Assembly (NCBI RefSeq): GCF_014651635.1 | Contig: NZ_BMXG01000009.1 | Coordinates: 1-64,000, forward strand | Origin: Cerasicoccus arenae | Lineage (GTDB): Bacteria > Verrucomicrobiota > Verrucomicrobiia > Opitutales > Cerasicoccaceae | Direction of reading: 5' to 3' | Length of the DNA: 64,000 nt | In this document: positions 53,939 through 62,799 of the stretch, piece after piece | Position numbering within the stretch: position 1 is the stretch's first letter | Layout of the letters: each line of letters starts with the position of its first letter | Notes under the pieces: generated by a model | Seen by the model: the letters and a program-made list of their open reading frames with translations, nothing else | Told to the model about the DNA's origin: nothing | The model's database searches: none | Translations under genes and position numbers: made by a program

Positions 53939-55426
53939 ATGAGTTATCGATACAGCGCTCAATCCGTGAATCCAAAGGCAACTCAAGCCATCGACCAAGA
54001 AAAGATAGAGACTAAAGGCCCTATGCCGATACGCGATAGTCATCAGTCAGCAGGAGAAGACGGCACAGGATTAGCATCAAGTGCACGTAGTATGAATATT
54101 TTGATCGTTGATGACGAAGCCAACATCCTGCGAACCACCTCCATCGCGCTTAAAAGTATGGGCCACACGCCCTTCACTGCTGAGTCTTCTCGCCGGGCAG
54201 AATTCATTCTGGCTGAAGAGAAGATCGATGCGATGTTCCTTGATGTGATGTTGGGCAATGAAAATGGCTTGGATTATCTAACCAAACTCCAAAACCGGAA
54301 AGAAAAAATCCCAGTCATAGTATTCACCGCGCATTCCTCAATCGAGTCCGCTGTCGACTCAATGAAGCGCGGCGCGTATGATTACATACAGAAGCCATTT
54401 ATCCCCGATGAAATCCGCCAGATGCTTGCCAAGCTCGCGCGCAGTATTTCGCTGGAACGGAAAGTCGAGGACCTCCAAGAGCAGGTTGCTGACGCTGATG
54501 CCACGATTCGCTTGGAATCGGAAGAGCCTACCGTCCAAAAAACTTACGACATGGCCTTCAAGGCAGCGAACTCTGAAGCCTCAATCCTGATCCTTGGGCC
54601 CAGCGGCACCGGTAAGACCGTGCTGGCCCGCAACGTCCATCAGCGCAGCCCACGCGCAACGGAGCCCTTCGTTACGGTTCACTGCCCTAGCCTCTCCAAG
54701 GAATTATTGGAAAGCGAACTTTTCGGCCACCTAAAAGGCTCATTCACGGGTGCGGTCAAGGACACTTGGGGCAAGGTCGCGGCAGCCGAAGGCGGCACGC
54801 TATTCCTCGATGAAATCGGCGAGCTGCCAATGGAAATCCAGCCCAAGCTACTCCGCCTGCTCCAAGATCGTGAATATGAGCGGCTGGGCGAAAACCGCGT
54901 GCGCAAATCAAATATCCGTGTGATTGCCGCGACGAATCGTGATCTATCCAGTGAAGTCCAAGCTGGAACCTTTCGCGAAGACTTATATTATCGCCTCAAG
55001 GTGATCGCCGTCGAAATGCCGCCGCTGTCTCAACGCCCATCAGACATCCTTCCACTGGCAGAAACATATCTGAAGCACTTTGCGCGCCGCGAAGGCCGAA
55101 AAAAACTAAACTACAATTCCACCGCCGCCCAGGCACTGATCGATTATTCTTGGCCCGGCAACCTTCGTGAAATGCGTAACGTGATCGAGCGTTCTGTCAT
55201 CCTGTCAAACGGGGACGAGATCGATGCCAGCGATTTGCCCGATGATTTTATTGCCGACGAAAATGGTGGACCACGGCCAGGCCAACTGATCTCCCTTGCC
55301 GATTTGGAGGAGGCGCACATCCGCCGCATTCTCGCCAAATCTGAAAGCCTAGAACAGGCAGCCGAAATCCTAGGTATCGATACCGCCACCCTCTACCGCA
55401 AGCGCAAGCGGTTGGGGTTAACATAG
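53939..55426 (+). CDS. Sigma-54-dependent response regulator, AlgB/NtrC type
   Basis: Counting from the ATG at 53939, a receiver domain (NILIVDDEANILRTTSIAL, phospho-acceptor Asp near residue 102 in FLDVML) is followed by the AAA+ domain: GPSGTGKTVLAR (Walker A, near residue 220), HLKGSFTGA (the sigma-54 contact loop, GSFTGA form), FLDEIGEL (Walker B) and a Fis-type helix-turn-helix LEQAAEILGIDTATLYRKRKR. ATG codons at 54023 and 54092 are alternative starts, since residues 1-51 are unlike a receiver domain. The kinase gene follows. It resembles AlgB. Confidence 0.92.
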   Translation: MSYRYSAQSVNPKATQAIDQEKIETKGPMPIRDSHQSAGEDGTGLASSARSMNILIVDDEANILRTTSIALKSMGHTPFTAESSRRAEFILAEEKIDAMFLDVMLGNENGLDYLTKLQNRKEKIPVIVFTAHSSIESAVDSMKRGAYDYIQKPFIPDEIRQMLAKLARSISLERKVEDLQEQVADADATIRLESEEPTVQKTYDMAFKAANSEASILILGPSGTGKTVLARNVHQRSPRATEPFVTVHCPSLSKELLESELFGHLKGSFTGAVKDTWGKVAAAEGGTLFLDEIGELPMEIQPKLLRLLQDREYERLGENRVRKSNIRVIAATNRDLSSEVQAGTFREDLYYRLKVIAVEMPPLSQRPSDILPLAETYLKHFARREGRKKLNYNSTAAQALIDYSWPGNLREMRNVIERSVILSNGDEIDASDLPDDFIADENGGPRPGQLISLADLEEAHIRRILAKSESLEQAAEILGIDTATLYRKRKRLGLT

Positions 55427-55549
55427 AAATCCTTGCCCTTCATATCTAGGCCAACCAATTTATTTTTAGATCACAAATTAAGAAATACGGATAAAATAAT
55501 TCTAATTACGTCCTCAAGCCATCAACGCTAAAAAATCCAACAAAACTGA

Positions 55550-57415
55550 ATGAAGAAGCTCCGCAATCGCCTATACGTCGCCCTGCTGCCGCTACAGTTG
55601 CTACTGGTCGGACTTGCGTTATGGACCTTTTTCCTGCTCGCCAACCTCGATGCCCTAGTCAGCGATGCCAAGACAACTCACGAGGAGTTTGCTGAGGTTC
55701 TCGACGAAGCACTTTTTCATCTGCATGAGTTAAGCATCCTTGTCGAGATGACGGCTGAAGTTGATGGCCACAGCCTGCGCGATGATATCAGCCGGTCACA
55801 CCGTGACTATCTGAAAGCCGTCGAGACTGTTGGCCAAAACCCACACGCCCAAGAAGCCGAACGCATGCCTCAACTAATGAGCATGAACGACCAAATTGGT
55901 CCAAGCCTCAGGAAAATGCTCGCACAGTTAAACGATCCGTTTATCGCATCACAGCGCACAGAACTACTCATGCTCTGTCAGCGTGCGGAGAACTTACTGG
56001 AAGGTCTTTCCACCGCCGCCATCGACGAGCTACTTAACCTGCAAGGTGCCTTTCGTGAACGCATTAGCCAATCATTCGCCGTGCTGGCTGTGGGCATCTT
56101 GTTGGGTGTTTTCGGCACGCTCCTGATCAGCCGCCAAATTGGCCGCATGATCCTCAGCCCACTGGAGCAACTGGAAGCCAACTTGGATGACGTCAGCCGT
56201 GGCAATTTGGACGTTGAAGCATCTTTGAATCGGCAGGATGAGATCGGTCAACTCGCACGAGCGTTCAACTTAATGGTCGGGCGCCTACGTGAATACCGTA
56301 ACCTGACTGACCAGAAATTGCTCACCACCACACGCACCTTTCGTAGCGTGTTGGAACGCACGCCGCACGCCATCATTTTCCTGACCAGTGAGATGAAGGT
56401 CTTCTTCGCCAACCCGCCGGCAGGCGCATTGCTCGAAACAGCCGAGTTCAAGAGTGACCTCCCCGAGCCCTTGCTTAAGTTTGCGCAGGATGCGCTAGAG
56501 TCTCGGGACATTGTCGTGCAAGATCGTTTGCAAGAGGCGCTTCGTATCAATGTCGCCAGCCAGCCAATGTATTTTCTGGTCGCCGCTTTTCCCGTGGACC
56601 TCGTGGACACCGGCAATAACGACTCAAGCGGCGTCGATGACGAAGGCGTCGCACTGCTCCTGCAAGACGTCACCCGGATGAAACTTGCCGACAACCTCAA
56701 GGGCAATGTCGTGGCGACCGTCAGCCACGAATTGAAAACCCCGCTCACCAGCGCACGCATGTCCCTCTACCTCCTCAGTGAGGAGACCATCGGCCCACTC
56801 AACGAGGACCAGCGTGAGCTAGTTGATACGGCCAAGGAAGATCTCGAGCGCCAGCTCGCCACCATCCAGAATTTACTCGATCTGAGTCGTATTGAGCAGA
56901 GCGATAAACGCCTTCAACGCGAAACTTGTCGGGCCAACAGTATTATCGAGAAATCAATTCTCGCACACCGCGATCTGGCGAACTCCTGCGACGTTAATTT
57001 AATCGCCGAACCTGCCGAAGACGATCCCTACATTGAAGCCGACTCCAAGGGTATCGAAATCGTACTGAACAATTTCCTGTCCAATGCGCTTCGCCACGCA
57101 CCAGCCGACTCCGACATCATTATCCAGACAATCACCCGCGGCGACAATGTGCGTTTCGCAGTCTGCGATCAGGGGCCCGGCGTCCCCGAGGAACAGCTTG
57201 AACAAATCTTTGAACGTTATGCCCAGGGAGAGGACAGCCGCCGCCACGGCAGCGCTGGCTTAGGCCTCCACATTTCCAAGGAAATCATCGAAGAACACGG
57301 TGGTCAAATCGGCTGCGAATCCGTCCTAGGCCAAGGCAGCAATTTTTACTTTGTTCTGCAAAGCGTTCCCAATCCAAACAACGAACCATCAACCGAAATA
57401 AACCATGCCAACTAA
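55550..57415 (+). CDS. Sensor histidine kinase, KinB-like
   Basis: The 621-residue kinase has a membrane segment at residues 12-32, a helical periplasmic domain, a second membrane segment near 180-200, HAMP, a PAS-like domain, HisKA (VSHELKTPLTSARMSL, His near residue 392) and HATPase_c with NNFLSNALRHAPAD and GLGLHISKEI. The order matches KinB, the partner of AlgB. Its 3' end overlaps the DUF883 gene by 11 bases. Confidence 0.92.
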   Translation: MKKLRNRLYVALLPLQLLLVGLALWTFFLLANLDALVSDAKTTHEEFAEVLDEALFHLHELSILVEMTAEVDGHSLRDDISRSHRDYLKAVETVGQNPHAQEAERMPQLMSMNDQIGPSLRKMLAQLNDPFIASQRTELLMLCQRAENLLEGLSTAAIDELLNLQGAFRERISQSFAVLAVGILLGVFGTLLISRQIGRMILSPLEQLEANLDDVSRGNLDVEASLNRQDEIGQLARAFNLMVGRLREYRNLTDQKLLTTTRTFRSVLERTPHAIIFLTSEMKVFFANPPAGALLETAEFKSDLPEPLLKFAQDALESRDIVVQDRLQEALRINVASQPMYFLVAAFPVDLVDTGNNDSSGVDDEGVALLLQDVTRMKLADNLKGNVVATVSHELKTPLTSARMSLYLLSEETIGPLNEDQRELVDTAKEDLERQLATIQNLLDLSRIEQSDKRLQRETCRANSIIEKSILAHRDLANSCDVNLIAEPAEDDPYIEADSKGIEIVLNNFLSNALRHAPADSDIIIQTITRGDNVRFAVCDQGPGVPEEQLEQIFERYAQGEDSRRHGSAGLGLHISKEIIEEHGGQIGCESVLGQGSNFYFVLQSVPNPNNEPSTEINHAN

Positions 57416-57731
57416 AACAACACCTAGCGATAAACTCGCAAAAGACCGCGATAAACTAATCGCTGACCTCAAGCTTCTAATGGAAGACGCCAAGCACCTG
57501 ACAAGCGACGCATCCGACGCCACGCAGGACTTCGCCACCGAAAAGGCTGAGCACGTCCGTGAACAACTCAATGACGTCATGGACAAGCTCAAGGACCAAG
57601 GAGAAGTCGTGAAGGCCAAGACCAAAGAAACCGCCAATGATCTTGAAAAACTGATCAAGGACAATCCTTGGCAATCACTCGGCATTGCCTTGGTAGCAGG
57701 GATCGTCATCGACCGCTTCATGCGCGATTAA
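57405..57731 (+). CDS. DUF883 (ElaB/YqjD-like) ribosome/membrane-associated protein
   Basis: The 108-residue protein has a long coiled-coil (KAEHVREQLNDVMDKLKDQ) and the family's C-terminal segment DNPWQSLGIALVAGIVIDRF, a membrane anchor. YqjD-type proteins tether ribosomes to the inner membrane in stationary phase. It overlaps the kinase stop and precedes the YqjE-like gene by three bases, as in the yqjDEK arrangement of enterobacteria. Confidence 0.88.
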   Translation: MPTKTTPSDKLAKDRDKLIADLKLLMEDAKHLTSDASDATQDFATEKAEHVREQLNDVMDKLKDQGEVVKAKTKETANDLEKLIKDNPWQSLGIALVAGIVIDRFMRD

Positions 57732-57734
57732 AGC

Positions 57735-58112
57735 ATGAAGGCTCTGGAAACCGCGGGTGCGCTCGGACAAACGTTACTCCAAATATTGGAGGCGCGCATT
57801 GAACTGTTCGGCGTCGAATACCGCTTTGAAAAGGCGCGACTAGCGGCGTTGGTAGGCTTTGCCTGCCTCGCCGCTGCCAGTCTTGTCTTAGCAGGCGTCG
57901 CTGGCATTGTCGCTTTGGCAATGGCTACGCCGGAACATTATCAGACCTTGGTCATGGCTGCGGTTAGTGGCTTTTTCCTGCTTATTCTGGTTCTTAGCAT
58001 CGCAGCCGCCGTCTACCTGATGGACCACAAACGCACCCCCTTCACCGAAACGCGCAGTGAGCTGCGCAAAGACGCCCAATGTATATCTTCACTTCTGAAA
58101 AAAAGGAAATAG
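57735..58112 (+). CDS. YqjE-like membrane protein (phage-holin 3-6 superfamily)
   Basis: The 125-residue protein has an amphipathic start (LLQILEARIELFGVEY) and two long hydrophobic helices (ALVGFACLAAASLVLAGVAG and VMAAVSGFFLLILVLSIAA), as in YqjE/DUF1469. The family name reflects resemblance to holins; a lysis role is not implied. The next gene starts inside it. Confidence 0.82.
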   Translation: MKALETAGALGQTLLQILEARIELFGVEYRFEKARLAALVGFACLAAASLVLAGVAGIVALAMATPEHYQTLVMAAVSGFFLLILVLSIAAAVYLMDHKRTPFTETRSELRKDAQCISSLLKKRK

Positions 58113-58387
58113 CGCGCGTCAAAGAACGCATCCATGCCCAGCGTATAGAGTTGCTTGAGGAAGTGAGCGAACTCCTGCCTCAAGCCAGCAAGGCGGCAGC
58201 AATGGGCAGCATCGCGTTCACATTAAAGCGTTTAACTCCACTGCTCCGCCCTGTCCTTTTCGGATTCGCCCAGCGTGCGATCAGCAGTCGTGGAAGAGGC
58301 AAACGCCGTTTCCTCAAAATCGCTACGCTCGGTGCCCTTGGCTTCGGAGCCTGGAAGCTACTTGGCAACAATGAAGACCCAGATTAA
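58079..58387 (+). CDS. YqjK-like small protein
   Basis: The 102-residue basic protein begins inside the YqjE-like gene (34-base overlap) and has a helical, charged N-terminus and a moderately hydrophobic C-terminus (FLKIATLGALGFGAWKLLG). Position and character fit YqjK, but similarity is low. It completes the small envelope gene group that follows the AlgB/KinB-like pair. Confidence 0.6.
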   Translation: MYIFTSEKKEIARVKERIHAQRIELLEEVSELLPQASKAAAMGSIAFTLKRLTPLLRPVLFGFAQRAISSRGRGKRRFLKIATLGALGFGAWKLLGNNEDPD

Positions 58388-58477
58388 CCGCTAGTAAAAA
58401 AACGCCAGAGCCTCTGTTTGAGTAAAATTAATCAAGTGTCGCCGATTTTTCCGCGTGCGTTTAACGGGAAAGTATCG

Positions 58478-59443
58478 ATGCTGACACCCATGTCTGCGCC
58501 CGTAAAAGCGGTCCTAGTGACCATGTTTGAGCCCGGTGACGACCAAGCCGGCGAACTGACCCCCTACCGTGAAGCATTTGGACTGGAGCCCATTAAGTTG
58601 CCCGGTAGTGGCTTGGACTTTGTTTACGCCAATGCAGACCGCACGCTGATCGCGCTCGTGGCGGGTGTAGGCACGGCCAACACCGCGGTTTCCCTGATGG
58701 CGCTGGGGCTGTGTGGGCAGCTCGACCTAAGCAACGCACATTGGCTGATCAGCGGCATTGCCGGCATCAATCCGCATTCAGGCGCGTTGGGGGGGGTCTA
58801 TTGGGCAGACTGGGTCGTTGACGGCGATCTCGCCCACGAAGTCGACCTACGTAGCGCACCAGAAGACTGGCCAATCGGCATTTTCCCACTGGGCGCACGC
58901 GAGCCCTACGGCCCAAGCACTTTGGAGAATGGCCTCTTTGGGCGGCCCTACCAGCGCTTTCAGATCAACCCTGAACTACTTCGCTGGGCGATGCAGAAAA
59001 CTGCGAAAATAGCCTTACTCGACCCGCCCGAGCTTTCCACGCCACGGAGTGAATTCGCGAACTACATCGGTGCCGCAAAAGCCCCACATGTGGCAGTGGG
59101 TGGTTCGCTGTCGGCCGCACGGTTTTGGCACGGACCGCATCACAACGAATGGGCGGAGCAGTGGGTTTATTACTGGACTGATGGCGCGGCGCGCTTTGTT
59201 ACCTCGGCGATGGAAGACACCGGCTCGCTCCACGCAATCAGTCAACTTGAGCGCATGGCGCGCGCGCGATTAGACCGCGTGCTGGTCTTACGTGCTGGCA
59301 GTAATTTCACCTGTCCGCCAGAAGGCAAATCGGCCGTGGAAAATCTGATTGGCGAAAACGAGCCCAACTATCCGGGCATGGTTGCCGCGCTGGAGAATGT
59401 AGTCCGCGTCGGCGGAGCCGTGCTGCGGGAATGGCTTCGCTGA
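58478..59443 (+). CDS. Purine nucleoside permease/phosphorylase-like protein (NUP family)
   Basis: The protein has the NUP pattern: KAVLVTMFEPGDDQAGELTPYR, ALVAGVGTANTAVSLMALGL, WLISGIAGINPHSGALGGVYWADW, and TSAMEDTGSLHAIS. The fold resembles nucleoside phosphorylases. The ATG at 58478 is used; an in-frame TTG at 58418 would add residues without clear homology. An 8-base G run (58789-58796) encodes GG in the conserved part. No classical signal peptide is visible, so it may act in the cytoplasm. Confidence 0.8.
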   Translation: MLTPMSAPVKAVLVTMFEPGDDQAGELTPYREAFGLEPIKLPGSGLDFVYANADRTLIALVAGVGTANTAVSLMALGLCGQLDLSNAHWLISGIAGINPHSGALGGVYWADWVVDGDLAHEVDLRSAPEDWPIGIFPLGAREPYGPSTLENGLFGRPYQRFQINPELLRWAMQKTAKIALLDPPELSTPRSEFANYIGAAKAPHVAVGGSLSAARFWHGPHHNEWAEQWVYYWTDGAARFVTSAMEDTGSLHAISQLERMARARLDRVLVLRAGSNFTCPPEGKSAVENLIGENEPNYPGMVAALENVVRVGGAVLREWLR

Positions 59444-59611
59444 ACCTCTACCGAATTGTCTGGCAGGGAATGCCTGTAGTTTGATTGCTAAAGCATACCC
59501 CTGGCGATGACTTGGCACCCGGCCTTATAGTCGCACAAAAAAACGTAAAAGCAGTTAGCTTCAACACGCGTTGGTTGGCTATTTGCCATATAACGGCTAG
59601 TTAGTTTAGCT

Positions 59612-60121
59612 ATGCCCGTACTGCACAACAACCAACGCAACCGTGAACAGTTCTTGCGAGAGCTTGTTTCCGAACTAGCTTCAACACTGCAAGACGTAGT
59701 CGGGATGGAAGAAGCGGAGGGCTTCATTAAAATGGTCGGGCTGCGCATTGGTCAGCAGATCAATGAGGACTACACAACGGCGGCAGATGTCGGCAAATGG
59801 AGCCAGCAGGATTTGACTGATGTCCTCATCGACCTGAAAGCAAAAATCGACGGGGACTTCACCGTAGAAAGTATTGAAGAGGATCGCATCGTGCTGGTCA
59901 ATAAACGTTGTCCATTCGGTGATATGGTATTGGGACGCCCCACACTTTGCCACATGACTTCCTCGGTCTTCGGCCAGATAGCGGCGTCTCACTTCAACTA
60001 TGCCAATGTGGAAATCACCGAATCTATCGCACGGGGCGACAATCGCTGCCGAGTGGTGATCGGGCTAAATCCATCCATCGCTAATCAGGGCAGTGTTCAC
60101 TTTCATCGGGGTAAGTTTTGA
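59612..60121 (+). CDS. Sensor protein resembling methanogen output domain 1 (MetOD1)
   Basis: The 169-residue protein has the pattern RCPFGDMVLGRPTLCHMTSSVFG, IAASHFNYANVEITESIARGDNRCRVVIGL. The Cys and His pairs resemble MetOD1/V4R-like domains, which may bind a metal or ligand. The gene overlaps the following kinase by four bases, so the pair is coupled. This suggests that the small protein senses a signal for the kinase. Confidence 0.6.
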   Translation: MPVLHNNQRNREQFLRELVSELASTLQDVVGMEEAEGFIKMVGLRIGQQINEDYTTAADVGKWSQQDLTDVLIDLKAKIDGDFTVESIEEDRIVLVNKRCPFGDMVLGRPTLCHMTSSVFGQIAASHFNYANVEITESIARGDNRCRVVIGLNPSIANQGSVHFHRGKF

Positions 60122-61215
60122 GCGGAAAAATCTATCAAGACCAATTCACCTTGCTCGAGCAGATCAGTTGCCCGGTTGCATTGGTGGATGAAAATTTGAC
60201 GCTGCATTTCGCCAACAACGCTTTTGAGCAACGGATAGGCGAATTACCGATTCTCGGCGACCTGGAAACCATTCTCGCTAATCCCGAAGCGGTGATGCGC
60301 AGCTTGCAGGCTGCCAGCCAGATATCCGGTCTGCTCCCACTTCGTATTGAAAGCCTGCGAGGCAGTGAGGCGCTTTTAGGCTTAATCAGCCGGGTCACAT
60401 TCGCCGGAAGACCAATGTTTCTGATCCAGGGTTCGCAGACCGACTCTAACCGCTATTACAAGATCAATCGGGAAATGGAATTCGTTGCTCATGCACTTTC
60501 CCGCGAACGGCGCATCGCCCAAGAGCACGAAAACACCTGCCACGCGATCGAGGCCTTCATCGATGTGCTCGTGCATGACATTCGTTCGCCGCTGGCTACC
60601 GTGGTGCAGGGCTTGGGGCTCTTGCCCGATGAGGTTGCAGCCGAAAACCGAGAATACAGCCGTGTCCTGATGCATGAGATAAAGCTGTCCAGCGAACGAC
60701 TGGTCGACTTTGTGGACAGCCTGTACGCGCATTCGCAGGTGCATCGCGCCAAGCTTGTTTTGGAGAGCATTGATCTGTCTATCTTGCTCGCCAATCTTCA
60801 AGTGGACCTACGGTCATTGCTCACCGAGTGTGGGGGCGAATTGACTGGGCCATCTCTGCTACCCGTAGTTAAGGCTGACCGTCAGCTCCTTCGTCAACTC
60901 TTGCAGAACCTGCTGCAAAACTCCGTGAAGTTTCGCCATACCGAACGGGCATTAAAAATCCAGATCGGCTGCGACCGCCTCAATGATTCTCACCTAGAAC
61001 TTTTTGTGAAGGACAACGGGCAAGGCTTCGATCCCAGTCGATTAAAAAACTTGTTCAACCCCTACGTACGCACTGGCCAATCCAACAACGACGGATTGGG
61101 CATTGGCTTGGCCACCTGTAAATCAATCGCCGACAAACATGGCTGGGCGATTCGCGCTGAGGGCGATCCAGGCAAAGGTGCAACTTTCCGCGTAAAAATC
61201 CCTTCCTGGTGCTAA
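60118..61215 (+). CDS. PAS-domain sensor histidine kinase, soluble
   Basis: The start codon is TTG at 60118, overlapping the TGA of the preceding gene (TTGA overlap). A PAS-like domain (CPVALVDENLTLHFANNAFEQ) is followed by HisKA (VHDIRSPLATVVQGLGLL), HATPase_c (NLLQNSVKFRH, VKDNGQGFDPS, GLGIGLATCKSI). No membrane segments are visible, so it is a cytoplasmic kinase and no response regulator follows. The overlap with the MetOD1-like gene indicates coupled synthesis. Confidence 0.9.
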   Translation: MSGKIYQDQFTLLEQISCPVALVDENLTLHFANNAFEQRIGELPILGDLETILANPEAVMRSLQAASQISGLLPLRIESLRGSEALLGLISRVTFAGRPMFLIQGSQTDSNRYYKINREMEFVAHALSRERRIAQEHENTCHAIEAFIDVLVHDIRSPLATVVQGLGLLPDEVAAENREYSRVLMHEIKLSSERLVDFVDSLYAHSQVHRAKLVLESIDLSILLANLQVDLRSLLTECGGELTGPSLLPVVKADRQLLRQLLQNLLQNSVKFRHTERALKIQIGCDRLNDSHLELFVKDNGQGFDPSRLKNLFNPYVRTGQSNNDGLGIGLATCKSIADKHGWAIRAEGDPGKGATFRVKIPSWC

Positions 61216-61265
61216 GTACGGGGCGAATTATCACTCGTTACCGCAAAACCAAGGGGGGGGAGGAG

Positions 61266-61853
61266 CTAGGCCTTCCCGAAATAGTCTGGCTCATTACCAG
61301 GCTTCCACTTGATATTACAGCCGATAGACGGTTTCTGCACGTCGTCGAGGATGCGTTCGCCTTCTAAAGTAGCGTCTAGAGCAGCACGAACATCGGAACC
61401 CGTCACGGAAACACCGTTGCCAGGACGTGACTCATCAAACTGGCCGCGATAGCAAAGATAGCGATCACGATCAAAAACGTAGAAATCGGGCGTGCAGGCG
61501 GCACGGTATGCTTTGGCGACGCCCTGAGATTCATCGACGAGATACGGAAAAGTGTAACCAGCCTCGAAAATCTGGGACTTCATTCTCTCGGGACTGTCGT
61601 CTGGATAACACTCAGCATCGTTCGCGTTGATCGCGATAACAGCGACGCCACGGTGTTGATATTCATCCGCCAGACGAGCTAAGTCCTTGCGCAAATGCAG
61701 TACATAGGGGCAATGATTACAGATGAACGCTACCAAATACGCGGTCGCGCCATCAAACTGGCCCAAAGAAACAGTGTTACCGTCTGCATCAGGCAGAGCA
61801 AACTCAGGCGCCGGAGTGCCGAGGGGGAGCATGGTGGAGTTTACCGCAGCCAT
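61266..61853 (-). CDS. Thioredoxin-like AhpC/TSA-family protein
   Basis: The 195-residue protein starts at the ATG 61853 and has the redoxin sequence APEFALPDADGNTVSLGQF followed by the active site FICNHCPYVLHLRKDL and the late ACTPDFYVFDRDRY with the cis-Pro. It probably acts as a cytoplasmic thiol peroxidase or oxidoreductase; a separate signal peptide is absent. The extra in-frame residues back to 61925 lack family features. An 8-base G run lies next to its stop (61253-61260). Confidence 0.85.
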   Translation of the reverse strand: MAAVNSTMLPLGTPAPEFALPDADGNTVSLGQFDGATAYLVAFICNHCPYVLHLRKDLARLADEYQHRGVAVIAINANDAECYPDDSPERMKSQIFEAGYTFPYLVDESQGVAKAYRAACTPDFYVFDRDRYLCYRGQFDESRPGNGVSVTGSDVRAALDATLEGERILDDVQKPSIGCNIKWKPGNEPDYFGKA

Positions 61854-61964
61854 GCCTAATAGCCTAGGAATGAAGACGGCCAAATCAAACCAAAACGAAC
61901 GTTTTAAATTCGGGCGAGAATCCAAGATTGCGAACCTGAATTTTCCGTGATACTAGGCAGGGCA

Positions 61965-62654
61965 ATGAAATTACAATACTTTGGCCATTCTGCCTGCCTG
62001 CTCGAGACAGAAGGCACCAAGCTGCTCTTCGATCCGTTCCTGTCCGGCAACTCCAAATGCACGGTCAAACCCACAGATGTCCAGTGCGACTACATCCTCC
62101 TGACGCATGGGCACGACGACCATGTGGGCGACACCGTCGCCATTGCTAATGCCAACGATGCAACCGTGATCGCTAATTTCGAGCTGGCCAGCTACCTCAA
62201 CTCCAAATTTGGCGTGAAAATCGAGCCCATGAACATTGGTGGAAGCATTACCCTGCCCTTTGGCCGAGTAAAGTTCACGCTCGCCTTCCATGGCTCCAGC
62301 TATCCAGGCGAAGACGGCCAAGCGCTCTACATGGGGATGCCAGCAGGCATCCTCGTGACTTCCGGCAAACGTAGCTTCTACCATGCGGGCGACACCGCGC
62401 TATTCGGCGACATGAGACTCATTGGTGACATGAACGACATCGAGCTTGCCATGTTACCCATTGGCGACCGCTTTACCATGGGCCCAGAAGACGCCGTAAA
62501 AGCTACGGAATTCCTCCGGCCGCGTTATGTTGTGCCGATTCATTACAATACGTTCCCACTCATTGAGCAGAATCCCGAAGATTTTGCCGACGGCGCAGCC
62601 AAACTGGGCGTCGAGGTCTGCATCATGGAGAGCGGCGACGTCATGGAGTTTTAG
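61965..62654 (+). CDS. Metal-dependent hydrolase, UPF0173 family
   Basis: The 229-residue protein has a metallo-beta-lactamase fold: LQYFGHSACLLETEGTKLLFDPFLSG, ILLTHGHDDHVGDTV (HxHxDH zinc motif) and YHAGDTALFGDM. The family includes UlaG-like enzymes; the substrate is unknown. The ATG at 61965 is selected because the six residues before it are not conserved. Confidence 0.92.
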   Translation: MKLQYFGHSACLLETEGTKLLFDPFLSGNSKCTVKPTDVQCDYILLTHGHDDHVGDTVAIANANDATVIANFELASYLNSKFGVKIEPMNIGGSITLPFGRVKFTLAFHGSSYPGEDGQALYMGMPAGILVTSGKRSFYHAGDTALFGDMRLIGDMNDIELAMLPIGDRFTMGPEDAVKATEFLRPRYVVPIHYNTFPLIEQNPEDFADGAAKLGVEVCIMESGDVMEF

Positions 62655-62799
62655 GAAACAACGGCGAAATGCTGGCCGGAGGACGGAACCATTGAGGATT
62701 GGAATAACTTTGCGGAAAACCCCATTTTCCCCACTGTGGTAACACGTATCCACCACGTTAAACTTGCCCTTCGCGCGTGGGACGCTTTACGGTCACTGT

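Noticed and set aside
57735-58112. Phage holin or prophage remnant
   Set aside because: The holin-like family name belongs to YqjE-type housekeeping membrane proteins; the DUF883 and YqjK-like neighbours support that reading.
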